From assembly GCA_036273675.1 (NCBI GenBank), contig DASUHD010000142.1:1-64000 (forward strand): a stretch of DNA of 64,000 nt, written 5' to 3'. Below the pieces are notes generated by a model. It saw nothing but the letters and a program-made list of their open reading frames with translations, was not told the DNA's origin and did not search any database. Position 1 is the first letter of the stretch. Every line of letters begins with the position of its first letter. Origin of the DNA: DAHUXT01 sp036273675. GTDB taxonomy: Bacteria > Chloroflexota > Ktedonobacteria > Ktedonobacterales > JADMIN01. This document shows, piece after piece, positions 26,268 to 34,738 of the stretch. Both the position numbers and the translations under genes were made by a program.

Positions 26268-26675
26268 TTACCGCTTGGTGTACTGCGGAGCCTTGCGGGC
26301 GCGCTTGAGGCCGTACTTCTTGCGTTCCTTCATGCGCGGGTCGCGCGTCAGGAAGCCACCCTTGCGCATCGCGGGCTTGTTCGCCTCGTCCAGCCGTACC
26401 AGCGCGCGCGCCAGCCCGTGGCGCACCGCGCCCGCCTGGCCGCTCACGCCACCGCCGACAACCTTCACCGAGATGGTGTACTGGCCGCTGTTGAGGTCCA
26501 GCATGCGCATCGGGGCGCGCACCTGCATCATCAGCACCTCACGGCCAAAGTATTCGCTGGCGTCGCGGCCATTGACGATGATGCGCCCGTCGCCGTTGGG
26601 ATGCAGGCGCACACGCGCCACGGCGGTCTTGCGCCGCCCCGTGCCGTAGAAGTACGGCCCAAGATTCTCTGCCAA
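26268..26675 (-). CDS. rpsI: 30S ribosomal protein S9
   Basis: S9, 135 residues, whose C-terminal tail reaches the P-site tRNA; it ends with the conserved KKYGLKRARKAPQYTKR. The start is TTG at 26675, the only codon that fits both the family N-terminus (YFYGTGRRKTAVARVRL) and the strong GGAGGAAAGACACC site 9 bases upstream. It is the last gene of the supercluster, 40 bases after rplM. Confidence 0.97.
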   Translation of the reverse strand: MAENLGPYFYGTGRRKTAVARVRLHPNGDGRIIVNGRDASEYFGREVLMMQVRAPMRMLDLNSGQYTISVKVVGGGVSGQAGAVRHGLARALVRLDEANKPAMRKGGFLTRDPRMKERKKYGLKRARKAPQYTKR

Positions 26676-26715
26676 GGTGTCTTTCCTCCGAATGATTGCC
26701 AGCTATAACGTGTGG

Positions 26716-27228
26716 CTACTTCTTCGCCGTTGCCTCTTCCGCCTCATTCTTAGTCTCAGCCGCGGCCTGCTCCGCGAGGATCGCCTCCGCTGTCGGGCGC
26801 GCCCAGGGCTTGGGCTGCTGGGCCGCGTGTGGATGCTCGGGGCCGCCATAGACCTTCAAGCGGCGCAGCATATCGGCGCCCAGATGGTTGTGGGGCAGCA
26901 TCCCCTTCACCGCCCGCTCGATGACACGCTCGGGGTGCTTCGCGAGCGCCTGGCGCAGCGTCTCTTCCTTCAGGCCGCCGGGATACCCGGAGTGGCGATA
27001 GTAGACCTTCTTGTCCTCGCGGCCACGCGTCACAGCCACCTTCGCGGCGTTGACGACGATGACGAAATCGCCGCCGTTCATATGCGGGGTATACGTCGGC
27101 TTGAATTTGCCGCGCAAGACACTGGCGATCTCGGTCGCCAGCCGCCCCAGCACCTTGTTCTCGGCATCGATCACATACCAGCGCGGATCGAGATCATCGA
27201 GCTTGGCGCTATACGTCTTCGGATTCAT
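26716..27228 (-). CDS. rplM: 50S ribosomal protein L13 with C-terminal extension
   Basis: L13, an early-assembly large-subunit protein, 170 residues against a usual 142-150. The core (WYVIDAENKVLGRLATEIA, VKGMLPHNHLGADMLRRLKVY) is normal. About 30 extra residues at the end are Ala/Glu-rich (AEQAAAETKNEAEEATAKK) and probably disordered. It pairs with rpsI as in most bacteria. Confidence 0.97.
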   Translation of the reverse strand: MNPKTYSAKLDDLDPRWYVIDAENKVLGRLATEIASVLRGKFKPTYTPHMNGGDFVIVVNAAKVAVTRGREDKKVYYRHSGYPGGLKEETLRQALAKHPERVIERAVKGMLPHNHLGADMLRRLKVYGGPEHPHAAQQPKPWARPTAEAILAEQAAAETKNEAEEATAKK

Positions 27229-27272
27229 ACTGCTTTTCTCTCCATTCGCACAACCGTCTGTGCTCCCACCAG

Positions 27273-28121
27273 CTACACGCCCGAATCTTCCGGTGACGCC
27301 ATCTCAGTGACATCCTCAGCGCCACCCCAGTCGATCAGGCCCGCAGGGTAGTGAACGCCCGTCAGGCAAAGTCCCTGCGCGGGCGCGAGAATCCCCGGAT
27401 GCGCCTTCGCGCGCGCCTCCAGTATCCGCTGGAAGTCATCCACTGACAACCGCCCGTCGCCAACCAACACCAGCGTGCCGACCAGCCGTCGGACCATACC
27501 CGTCAAAAACGCATTCGCCGTAAAGCGACACTCCACCTCATCTGGCGGCCCATCGCCTTCCAGCGCGCGCCACTCGCACTCCGCCTGGAGTAGCATCCGC
27601 ACCGTATGCCCCCGGTAGCCATCAGCGCGGCTATCGCGCGGGCTGGAGCCGAACGCCCCAAAGTCGTGCTCGCCGAGCAACAGGCCCGCCGCCTCAGCCA
27701 TCGCCGCGACATCCAGCCGCTGATGAACGCGCCAGGCGTACCGCTCGCGGAGCGGCGCGCGCACCGGATCGCACAGGATGCGATAGCGATAACTCCGCGC
27801 CAGCGCGCTCTTGCGCGCGTGCACGCCGTCATCCACCCGCCGCACCGCCCGCACCGCGATATCCGCTGGCAGCAGCGCATTGAGCGCCCGCAGCCAGGTG
27901 GCCTCGCGGTGGCTGGCGTCCGACGAGAAGGTAATCACCTGCCCGCTGGCATGGACGCCGCTATCGGTGCGGCCCGCGCCCTCCACTGGGATTGCGGCGC
28001 CGGTCAGCCGCACCAGCGCGGCTTCCAGACATCCCTGCACCGTGCGCCCGCGTTCGGGAGCCTGGCGCTGGAACCCTTTGAAGTCCGTGCCATCATACGC
28101 AACGAGCGCAGCCAGCCGCAT
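27273..28121 (-). CDS. truA: tRNA pseudouridine synthase A
   Basis: Isomerises uridine to pseudouridine at positions 38-40 of tRNA anticodon stems. Length 282 residues; the catalytic aspartate is D53 in GRTDSGVHA. YDGTDFKGFQRQ at the start and FLTGMVRRLVGTLVLVG near the end are family motifs. GGAGGTCTGCC precedes the ATG. Its place between rplQ and rplM is common in Gram-positive-type clusters. Confidence 0.97.
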   Translation of the reverse strand: MRLAALVAYDGTDFKGFQRQAPERGRTVQGCLEAALVRLTGAAIPVEGAGRTDSGVHASGQVITFSSDASHREATWLRALNALLPADIAVRAVRRVDDGVHARKSALARSYRYRILCDPVRAPLRERYAWRVHQRLDVAAMAEAAGLLLGEHDFGAFGSSPRDSRADGYRGHTVRMLLQAECEWRALEGDGPPDEVECRFTANAFLTGMVRRLVGTLVLVGDGRLSVDDFQRILEARAKAHPGILAPAQGLCLTGVHYPAGLIDWGGAEDVTEMASPEDSGV

Positions 28122-28161
28122 GCGACGGCAGACCTCCAGACCAGAGCTAAACGAGAGTGTA

Positions 28162-28788
28162 CTAGACCAATTCGAGCTTGACGATCAGGGCAGCATCGCC
28201 ACGCCGGGTGCCCAGCTTGGTGATGCGCGTATAGCCACCCTGGCGTCCCGAATACTTCGGCACGAATTGCTCGAAAATCTTCTTGACCGTCACTTCACGC
28301 GGCAGCCGCTTGAGCACCATGCGGCGCGCGTGCAGCTCGATGGCCATCGCCTCGCGGGCGGCAGTCAGCGCGGCCTGCGCCTCGTCCTGATCTTTGATGA
28401 TGCCGAGCATCTCTTTCTTCAGCGCGGCCAGCCGGTCCTCTCTGCGCTTGCGCGCGTCCGGGCTGAGCGGATACTTGCCTGCCTGGGCGCGTTCCTCATT
28501 GCTCGGCACCGTCTCATCGAGCGAGAAGCGTCCGCGACGCGCCAGCGCCAGCACTCGCTCCGCCGTCTCGCTATCCGGCACGGCGGCGTTCAGGCGCTCC
28601 TGGGAGCGCTTGTGGCCGCGAATGGCGATGGCGATCAGCCGTTCGGCCTCGCCCTGCGCCACTTTTGCCCTGGCGTCGGTGGTGTTGATGTGCTCCCAGA
28701 TGAACAGCCCATCCACCATGCTCCGAACCGCCGCGCGCCGCCGCGGTTCCGGCATATTGATGCGGTTGCCCGCCATCCGATGTCTCAC
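28162..28788 (-). CDS. rplQ: 50S ribosomal protein L17 with a ~90-residue insertion
   Basis: L17 lies near the polypeptide exit tunnel. The usual length is 116-130; this one has 208 residues. The N-terminal (about 1-60) and C-terminal (about 151-208; KIFEQFVPKYSGRQGGYTRI) parts match L17, while residues about 61-150 are a charged, mostly helical insertion (SPDARKRREDRLAALKKEML) placed between the two halves. The start is GTG at 28788 with AGGAGATG. It is followed by truA. Confidence 0.93.
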   Translation of the reverse strand: MRHRMAGNRINMPEPRRRAAVRSMVDGLFIWEHINTTDARAKVAQGEAERLIAIAIRGHKRSQERLNAAVPDSETAERVLALARRGRFSLDETVPSNEERAQAGKYPLSPDARKRREDRLAALKKEMLGIIKDQDEAQAALTAAREAMAIELHARRMVLKRLPREVTVKKIFEQFVPKYSGRQGGYTRITKLGTRRGDAALIVKLELV

Positions 28789-28811
28789 GCTACATCTCCT
28801 GCAAAATCAGG

Positions 28812-28838
28812 CGGCGATCTGGCCGAACCAGGTCGCCG
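28812..28838 (-). promoter_or_regulatory. Intercistronic stem-loop between rpoA and rplQ
   Basis: Arms 28812-28822 and 28828-28838 pair at 10 of 11 positions with a 5-base loop. No U-tract. See the finding on recurring hairpins. Confidence 0.55.
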
Positions 28839-28858
28839 TCATAAGCGCGCGCTCTGCG

Positions 28859-29920
28859 CTATACGTCGTAGTCCTCATCGAGATCGTCATCGCCATACGC
28901 ATGCGCGCCGTTGAAGTTGTTCTCGTTGTACCGCTCCAGTTGCGCCTGGTTGGGCAAGAGACCGCGCTGCTTCAGGCTATCTTTCAGCTCATTGAGGCTC
29001 TTCTCGCCAAAGTTGCGCACGGCGAGCAGATCTTCCTCAGTCATCGTAAGGATCTGGCCAACCTTCGTGATGCCACTGCGCTTAAGGCAGTTATACGCCC
29101 GCACCGTCAGGTCAAGCTCCTCGATGGGCATATCGTAGATGCGCGGCGGGATCGGAATCGCGCGCGTATCGGCCGGAACGCCCGGCACATCGGGCGAATA
29201 GCCATAGCCACTGTCAACGTCAATCGGTCCACGTGTCGACGGCTGGATGTAGTCGGCGATCAACTGGAAGTGCCGCACCAGAATGGTGGACGCCTGGCGC
29301 AGCGCCTCGTCGGGCGTGATTGTGCCGTCGGTCCAGACCTGGAGCGTGATGCGGTCATAGTTGGTCATCTGGCCGACGCGGGTGTTCTCGACGATGTAGT
29401 TGACCTGCTGCACCGGCGTGAAGATAGCGTCCACCGGGATCTGCCCGATAGGCTGGCCCTCTTTGGTCTCGGCAGGCACATAGCTCTTGCCGTTCTCGAC
29501 AACCAGCTCCATCTCCAGGTGCGCATCGGAGCCATCCAGCGTGCAGATGTAGACATCCGGGTTGACGATCTCAATCGTGCTGGGCGCCTGGATGTCCGCC
29601 GCCGTCACCACCCGCTCGCCGCTTACCTCGATACGCATCGTCACAGGCTGGTCCGCAAGCGAGCGCAGGCGAATCTTCTTGACATTGAGCACGATATCGG
29701 TGACATCTTCGCGGACGCCCGGAACATCCTGGAACTCGTGCTGCGCCCCTTCGATCTTGATGGCGGTGATGGCCGCTCCCGGCAGTGACGAGAGCAGCAC
29801 ACGACGCAGCGCGTTGCCCAGGGTGTGGCCGTACCCTGCTTCCAGCGGCTCGATATCGTAGCTGGCGAAATTCTGTTCGGTTTCTGTAGACTTGATGTGA
29901 GGCACAGCAATATCTAGCAA
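28859..29920 (-). CDS. rpoA: RNA polymerase alpha subunit
   Basis: 353 residues: assembly domain at about 1-235 (YGHTLGNALRRVLLSSLPGAAIT) and alpha-CTD at about 270-330 (LDLTVRAYNCLKRSGITKVGQI), which contacts UP elements and activators. Acidic extreme C-terminus (DDDLDEDYDV). The start is TTG at 29920, fixed by the family N-terminus LDIAVPHIK and by GAGGAGGGG upstream. Between rpsD and rplQ as in a standard alpha operon. Confidence 0.98.
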   Translation of the reverse strand: MLDIAVPHIKSTETEQNFASYDIEPLEAGYGHTLGNALRRVLLSSLPGAAITAIKIEGAQHEFQDVPGVREDVTDIVLNVKKIRLRSLADQPVTMRIEVSGERVVTAADIQAPSTIEIVNPDVYICTLDGSDAHLEMELVVENGKSYVPAETKEGQPIGQIPVDAIFTPVQQVNYIVENTRVGQMTNYDRITLQVWTDGTITPDEALRQASTILVRHFQLIADYIQPSTRGPIDVDSGYGYSPDVPGVPADTRAIPIPPRIYDMPIEELDLTVRAYNCLKRSGITKVGQILTMTEEDLLAVRNFGEKSLNELKDSLKQRGLLPNQAQLERYNENNFNGAHAYGDDDLDEDYDV

Positions 29921-29934
29921 GGGGATCCCCTCCT

Positions 29935-30564
29935 CTATCGCTGATAGTACTCGACGACCAGCGCCTCATCGAAGGGCAGGGTCAGTTCCTGCCGGGACGG
30001 CAGCGCGAGAATTCGACCCGAGAGCGCATTGGTATCCAGACGCAGCCAGGGCGGGACATTCTTCTGCGCCAGCATCAGCGCGCGTGTCTTAAAATATTCC
30101 AGGTTTTTGCTGCCCTCACGCACCGCCACTTCCATGTCGGGGCGCAGGATCATCGACGGGATATCGGACTTGCGCCCGTTGACCTGAAAATGACCATGCG
30201 TAACGATCTGGCGGGCCTGGGCGCGTGAATCGGCGAAGCCCATACGATAGACGACATTATCGAGACGCATTTCAAGCATTTGCAGCAAATTATCGCTGGT
30301 CTTGCCAGGGCGTCGCGCGGCGATTTCGAAGTAGCGCTGGAACTGCCGCTCCAGCACGCCATACGTGCGGCGGACCTTTTGCTTCTCGCGCAACTGGAGC
30401 GCATAGCCCGACGGCTTGCGTCCGCGGGCCTGGCCGTGCTGGCCGGGGCGCGTATTGCGCTTCTCAATGGCGCACTTCGGCCCCATGCAGCGCTCACCCT
30501 TTAGAAACAGTTTGACGCCCTCACGCCGACACAGGCGGCAGACAGGGCCAGTATATCGAGCCAT
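29935..30564 (-). CDS. rpsD: 30S ribosomal protein S4 (zinc type)
   Basis: Primary assembly protein of the 16S 5' domain, 209 residues. The N-terminus has four cysteines (C9, C12, C26, C31), the zinc-binding C+ form; an S4 RNA-binding domain lies at about 95-155. In other bacteria S4 represses the alpha operon. GAGGAGG is about 13 bases before the ATG at 30564. A 562-base gap separates it from rpsK, unusual inside this operon. Confidence 0.97.
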   Translation of the reverse strand: MARYTGPVCRLCRREGVKLFLKGERCMGPKCAIEKRNTRPGQHGQARGRKPSGYALQLREKQKVRRTYGVLERQFQRYFEIAARRPGKTSDNLLQMLEMRLDNVVYRMGFADSRAQARQIVTHGHFQVNGRKSDIPSMILRPDMEVAVREGSKNLEYFKTRALMLAQKNVPPWLRLDTNALSGRILALPSRQELTLPFDEALVVEYYQR

Positions 30565-31126
30565 AGTAGTCCGTTCGTCCTCCTCAGGCGACAGCCTGGG
30601 TCTGGAGTGCCTCTCAAAAGAACAAAGTACACCAGACACCGCTCCGATGCCCGGCGGTGTTCATCGTTCGTTGTTCATGCGCCCTGGCACGTTGCCAGAG
30701 AGCCTGTTGCGCGCTTTCGGAATCTCGCCGTCACTGTCTCGTCACCCGCGGCGCCAGCCGCAGCGCCAGCAGGCGCGAACAGTACAGTCGCTTCATCCCA
30801 AAGGCGCCATCGCGCGCTTCCTCGCGCGGCGTGCAACGAGAGGCTATCGGGGGAAGCAATGGGCTACACACGTTCCCCGCGCGACTGACAACGCAAAGTC
30901 TCGCTAGCCAGTCCAGAACCGCCAGGACGAAGGCGGGCCTCACGAACACGCACTCCAGGTCGCTTGACGCGCATCTTTCGTGCAATTTCCGGCAGACATA
31001 ACCAGAGCAACGCATGCCGGTATCGGTAACTGGGAATCCAGGAATATCCATTATGCAGCGGCGCACAAGCGCCAGCCGCCAGAGAAATCATCCAGCGTCG
31101 GTCGGCTCACGCCTGACACAGCCAGA
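30565..31126. other. Long gap between rpsK and rpsD
   Basis: Open frames exist on both strands but none has family likeness or a good start. No promoter matching consensus was found. The space could hold an S4-responsive leader or be left by a lost gene. Confidence 0.5.
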
Positions 31127-31531
31127 TTAGACGCGACGCCGCTTCGGTGGCCGACAGCCATTGTGCGGGATCGGCGTGACATCGGTGATCGAGACGACCT
31201 GAAGGCCCGCAGCCTGCAACGAGCGAATCGCCGCTTCGCGACCAGCGCCCGGCCCGCGCACGTAGACCTCGATCTGGCGCACGCCATGCTCCATCGCCTT
31301 GCGCGCGGCGCTTTCCGCCGTGACCTGCGCGGCATAGGGCGTGCTCTTGCGCGACCCCTTGAAGTTCGATGCCCCGGCGCTGCTCCATGAGAGCGCGTTG
31401 CCGTTGGGATCGGTGATGGTGACCATCGTGTTGTTGAATGTCGCCTGGATGTACGCCTTGCCGCGCGGCACTGACTTACGCTCGCGCCGCCGCTGACGTC
31501 CGACGGGTCGCTTGGGCGTCTTTTCCGCCAT
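31127..31531 (-). CDS. rpsK: 30S ribosomal protein S11
   Basis: S11 of the small-subunit platform, 134 residues. The core GKAYIQATFNNTMVTITDPNG and the C-terminal VTPIPHNGCRPPKRRRV are typical. AGGAGGAAGC precedes the ATG. It follows rpsM by 60 bases that hold a perfect 10-bp hairpin. Confidence 0.98.
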   Translation of the reverse strand: MAEKTPKRPVGRQRRRERKSVPRGKAYIQATFNNTMVTITDPNGNALSWSSAGASNFKGSRKSTPYAAQVTAESAARKAMEHGVRQIEVYVRGPGAGREAAIRSLQAAGLQVVSITDVTPIPHNGCRPPKRRRV

Positions 31532-31564
31532 GCTGGATGCTTCCTCCTGAGATAGTGGCCGTCC

Positions 31565-31590
31565 AGAAGACAGGCCAACACCTGTCTTCT
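31565..31590 (-). promoter_or_regulatory. Intercistronic stem-loop after rpsM
   Basis: AGAAGACAGG (31565-31574) and CCTGTCTTCT (31581-31590) are perfect 10-bp complements with a 6-base loop, starting one base after the rpsM stop. No U-tract follows toward rpsK. Confidence 0.65.
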
Positions 31591-31591
31591 A

Positions 31592-31972
31592 CTACTTCTT
31601 CGCGGCCTTCTTGCGCCCAGCCACCGTCTTGCGCGGACCCCGGCGCGTGCGCGCGTTGGTGCGCGTGCGCTGGCCATGCACCGGCAGATTGCGGCGATGC
31701 CGAATCCCACGATAGCAGCCGATCTCGATCAGCCGCTTGATGTTCATATCGACCTCACGCCGGAGGTCGCCCTCGACCTTGTAGTTACGGTCGATGAATT
31801 CGCGCAGCCGCGCAACCTCTTCTTCGGTCAGGTCTTTCACGCGCGTATCGGGATTGACGCGCGTTGACGTGAGCACCTGCTTGCTGGTTGTCGCGCCGAT
31901 GCCGAAGATATACGTGAGCGCGACTTCCACACGCTTGTCGCGGGGAATATCTACCCCGGCGATTCTGGCCAT
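31592..31972 (-). CDS. rpsM: 30S ribosomal protein S13
   Basis: S13 of the 30S head, which contacts the P-site tRNA and 50S bridges; 126 residues. The N-terminus MARIAGVDIPRDKRVEVALT and the motif HRRNLPVHGQRTRTNARTR are typical, ending in a lysine-rich tail. ATG at 31972 with GAGGAGG; 27 extra upstream codons in frame are not part of the gene. Confidence 0.98.
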   Translation of the reverse strand: MARIAGVDIPRDKRVEVALTYIFGIGATTSKQVLTSTRVNPDTRVKDLTEEEVARLREFIDRNYKVEGDLRREVDMNIKRLIEIGCYRGIRHRRNLPVHGQRTRTNARTRRGPRKTVAGRKKAAKK

Positions 31973-32070
31973 GCGCCAGATCCTCCTCGCTGTCTCGTGA
32001 ACACTGCTGAAACGCTGGAACGCTGAAAAAAGCCGCAGCCCGGATACTCTCAAGAGTAATCCAGGCGAGA

Positions 32071-32098
32071 GGCCCGCCCGTTTTATCTCGGGCGCGCC
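32071..32098 (-). promoter_or_regulatory. Stem-loop between rpmJ and rpsM
   Basis: Arms 32071-32080 and 32089-32098 pair at 9 of 10 positions around an 8-base loop. A small ACTCT/AGAGT hairpin is also present just downstream in transcription (32046-32057). No U-tract. Confidence 0.5.
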
Positions 32099-32113
32099 CT
32101 GATCCGCTCTACC

Positions 32114-32230
32114 CTAGCCCTGGCGCTGCTTGTGCTTGGGATCCTTGCTACAGATCACCATCACCACGCGCCGCCGCCGGATGACCTTGCAGCCATCGCA
32201 GCGAGGCTTCACCGATGCCTGAACCTTCAT
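32114..32230 (-). CDS. rpmJ: 50S ribosomal protein L36 (zinc type)
   Basis: A 38-residue protein read directly from the minus strand: MKVQASVKPRCDGCKVIRRR, then RVVMVICSKDPKHKQRQG. It has the C+ zinc ligands C11, C14, C27 and H33. GGAGGGTTGGC precedes the ATG. Its place between infA and rpsM is standard. Confidence 0.97.
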   Translation of the reverse strand: MKVQASVKPRCDGCKVIRRRRVVMVICSKDPKHKQRQG

Positions 32231-32583
32231 GCCAACCCTCCGCCAACCACTGCCACCCAGGCCGTTCAGCCTGCTAGTCACAGGAATATATGTATATCAC
32301 GCTATGCCCGTCTGCCATGCCCGCAGTGAGGAATGCGACGATGCCCCTCTATAGTTGGACGCATGTGCAACACGCGCCGTCTCGCACGCTAGTACTTCGC
32401 CGCTTAGTCGCCAGCGGAGACACCCGCGCTTGGAGGGCGCTCGTGCGCAATGCGATCAGCATCTTCGCATCGCCAGTCGCGACTGCTCCCCATCGATCCA
32501 GGTATCTCCGCGATACACCTGGCGCCGACAATACTGGCCGACGCCGTAGGCGCTGCCCTATGAGAGCCTCTGCCAGGGCTCTG
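32231..32583. other. Gap between infA and rpmJ
   Basis: About 350 bases without a supported gene. Minus-strand TATACA near 32290 could be a weak -10, without a clear -35. Confidence 0.5.
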
Positions 32584-32805
32584 CTAGCGGCGATCTCGCC
32601 AGGTGATGCGGCCTTTGCTCAGGTCGTAGGGGGAAAGCTCCACCTGCACCCGATCTCCCGGTACCACGCGCACAAAATTCAGGCGAACTTTGCCCGAAAG
32701 GTGCGCCAGCACCATGCGACCGCCATCCAGCGATACGCGAAACATTGCATTGGGCAGGGCCTCGGTCACGACACCCTCAACCACAATGGCATCACGCTTG
32801 GGCAT
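32584..32805 (-). CDS. infA: Translation initiation factor IF-1
   Basis: OB-fold factor that blocks the A site during initiation; 73 residues. EGVVTEALPNAMFRVSLDGG and VLAHLSGKVRLNFVRVVPGD are diagnostic. AAAGGATG precedes the ATG. An extended -10 promoter lies about 170 bases upstream, so the infA-rpmJ-rpsM-rpsK unit can probably be transcribed independently. Confidence 0.97.
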   Translation of the reverse strand: MPKRDAIVVEGVVTEALPNAMFRVSLDGGRMVLAHLSGKVRLNFVRVVPGDRVQVELSPYDLSKGRITWRDRR

Positions 32806-32973
32806 AACATCCTTTCTCTGCTGCTATCGCCTGTCTTTTCCGCATAAAATGGGGTTTCAGCCAACCGGCAAACCATCAGGCGACGCTCCCGACATAACCC
32901 AAAATCGCCTCCGCTGACGCGCGAGGAGAGGTCAGGAATATGCAGGGAAGCAAAAAGCCGCAGCCAACTTCCA

Positions 32974-32982
32974 AGTATAGCA
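32974..32982 (-). promoter_or_regulatory. Extended -10 promoter toward infA
   Basis: TGCTATACT on the minus strand, in a context identical over 15 bases to the element before rpsO. It lies in the 264-base gap between map and infA. Confidence 0.55.
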
Positions 32983-33069
32983 TATGCCTCCTGCTCCCGC
33001 AAGGGGCAGCATGCCAAAAACACCGATAGAATAGCCCATCACGGTCGGCTATGTTGACCATCCTGCACA

Positions 33070-33873
33070 TCATGACTGACCCGCCGCCGCCACCGGAGCG
33101 ACACCACTCGCCGTCAGCACATCCGGCCCATCCGCCGTAATCGCCACGGTATGCTCGAAATGCGCCGCGAGGCTGCCATCGGCGGTCACGACAGTCCAGC
33201 GGTCGGCCAGCTCGCGTGTGCCAGGCCTGCCCGCGCTCACCATCGGCTCGATACACATCACCATGCCTGGCCGGAGCAGCGGGTTCGCGCTCTTCGGATC
33301 GACATAGTTGAGCACCGTCGGCTCCTCATGCAGCGCGCGCCCAATACCATGGCCGGTATACTGGCGGATCAGCGAGAAGCCTTCGCCCTCCACGTACGTC
33401 TGGACGGCTCGGCTGATGTCCATCACCCGATTGCCGCTCTGCGCGGCGGCGATGCCCCGGCGGAGCGCCTCTTCCGTCACATCCAGCAGGCGCCGCGCCT
33501 CGGGCGAGATCGCGCCGACCGGCACGGTGATAGCTGAGTCGCCATGCCAGCCTTCCACCACCGCGCCAAAGTCTATCGAGACGATATCACCCTCGCGTAG
33601 CGCGTACGGGCCGGGAATCCCGTGAACAATCGCTTCGTTGACCGACGAGCAGATGACGCCAGGAAACGGCCTGATGCCCTTAATCGGCGCATAGCCCTTG
33701 AAGTTGGAGGTCGCCCCGTGCCGCTTCAACGCGCGAATGGCGAGCGCATCGAGCGCCGCGGTGGTAATCCCCGGCTGCACGGCCTGGCGCAGCTCGTCCA
33801 GAATCGCCATGACGACCTGCCCCGCGCGGCGGATGCCCGCAATCTCTGTTCGGCTGTAATAGTTGATCGGCAC
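33070..33873 (-). CDS. map: Methionine aminopeptidase type I
   Basis: Removes initiator methionine from nascent chains; 267 residues. Metal ligands are visible at D101 (SIDFGAVVEGWHGDSA), D112, H175 (GHGIGRALHEEP), E209 (CIEPM) and E240 (HFEHTVAI); H84 is the substrate-site histidine. The start is GTG at 33873, consistent with MPINYYSRTEIAGIRRAG as N-terminus and GGAGAAGAG upstream. Follows adk by 31 bases, the classic adk-map-infA order. Confidence 0.97.
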   Translation of the reverse strand: MPINYYSRTEIAGIRRAGQVVMAILDELRQAVQPGITTAALDALAIRALKRHGATSNFKGYAPIKGIRPFPGVICSSVNEAIVHGIPGPYALREGDIVSIDFGAVVEGWHGDSAITVPVGAISPEARRLLDVTEEALRRGIAAAQSGNRVMDISRAVQTYVEGEGFSLIRQYTGHGIGRALHEEPTVLNYVDPKSANPLLRPGMVMCIEPMVSAGRPGTRELADRWTVVTADGSLAAHFEHTVAITADGPDVLTASGVAPVAAAGQS

Positions 33874-33904
33874 GCTGCTCTTCTCCGTCGGTTGCCTCTA
33901 TTGT

Positions 33905-34558
33905 CTATCCCTGTGCCGCGCCCAGCTGCGCCAGAATAGCGTGGTTAACATCGGCGATGGATTGCGTGCCATCGACCGTCACCAGCTTGCCCTGGCCCGC
34001 ATAATAATCGGTCAATTGCAGCGTCTCCGAAAAGAAGATGTCCAGCCGGTGCTGAATCTTCTCGCCCGTGTCATCGCTGCGTTGATAGAGTTCGCTACCA
34101 TCGATATCGCAGATGCCCGGCCTCTTTGGCGGGTTGGTCTTGATGTTATACACATGGCCTTGCGCGCGGCAGATATACCGCCCGCTAAGGCGTTCCAGCA
34201 GCAACGCGCGCGGCACCTCCAGATAGATCACCCGCGCGATAGACTGCCCCATCTCCGCCAGACGCGCATCCAGAACGTCGGCCTGCACGTGATTGCGCGG
34301 GAAGCCATCCAGGATAATGCCTCGCGCGTCGTTCAGATTCCGCAGGCGTTCGAGAATCATGCCGACCACCAGCTCGTCTGGCACCAGATCGCCACGCTCA
34401 TAGTACGGGCGCGCCTGCTGGCCGGCTGGCGTACCTTGCGCCATTGCCTCGCGGAGCAGATCGCCACTGGCGCACGGATCCAGACCGAACTGCCGCGCGA
34501 GCAGCGCGCTCTGGGTGCCTTTGCCACTGCCCTGAGCGCCAAGCAGTATGAGATTCAT
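33905..34558 (-). CDS. adk: Adenylate kinase (long form, altered zinc lid)
   Basis: Interconverts ATP + AMP and 2 ADP; 217 residues. P-loop GAQGSGKGT (7-15), AMP site DGFPRN, long lid domain. By the Bacillus subtilis numbering the lid zinc ligands are C130, C133, C150 and D153; here C130, C150 and D153 are kept, but position 133 is Gln (CRAQGH). H135 could substitute. ATG at 34558 has GGGAGG; an upstream extension of 25 codons is not used. Confidence 0.96.
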   Translation of the reverse strand: MNLILLGAQGSGKGTQSALLARQFGLDPCASGDLLREAMAQGTPAGQQARPYYERGDLVPDELVVGMILERLRNLNDARGIILDGFPRNHVQADVLDARLAEMGQSIARVIYLEVPRALLLERLSGRYICRAQGHVYNIKTNPPKRPGICDIDGSELYQRSDDTGEKIQHRLDIFFSETLQLTDYYAGQGKLVTVDGTQSIADVNHAILAQLGAAQG

Positions 34559-34678
34559 CGAAAGCGCCTCCCTGTGCGTCCGACCTGAAGTGGATCGGGG
34601 TATGTCCACCGCTCCGTTGCGGCGAACGTCCATCGAGCTTTACCTGCTCCGCAAGGCCTGTCTATCTGCACGGCAGAA

Positions 34679-34713
34679 GCGCGCGAGACTGCCCCAGTGG
34701 ACAACTCGCGCGC
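34679..34713 (-). promoter_or_regulatory. Intercistronic stem-loop between secY and adk
   Basis: GCGCGCGAG (34679-34687) and CTCGCGCGC (34705-34713) form a perfect 9-bp stem with a 17-base loop, 26 bases after the secY stop. Transcription then reads TTCTGCC, not a U-tract. Confidence 0.55.
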
Positions 34714-34738
34714 CTCACGACTCTTTTCCGACCGATAG

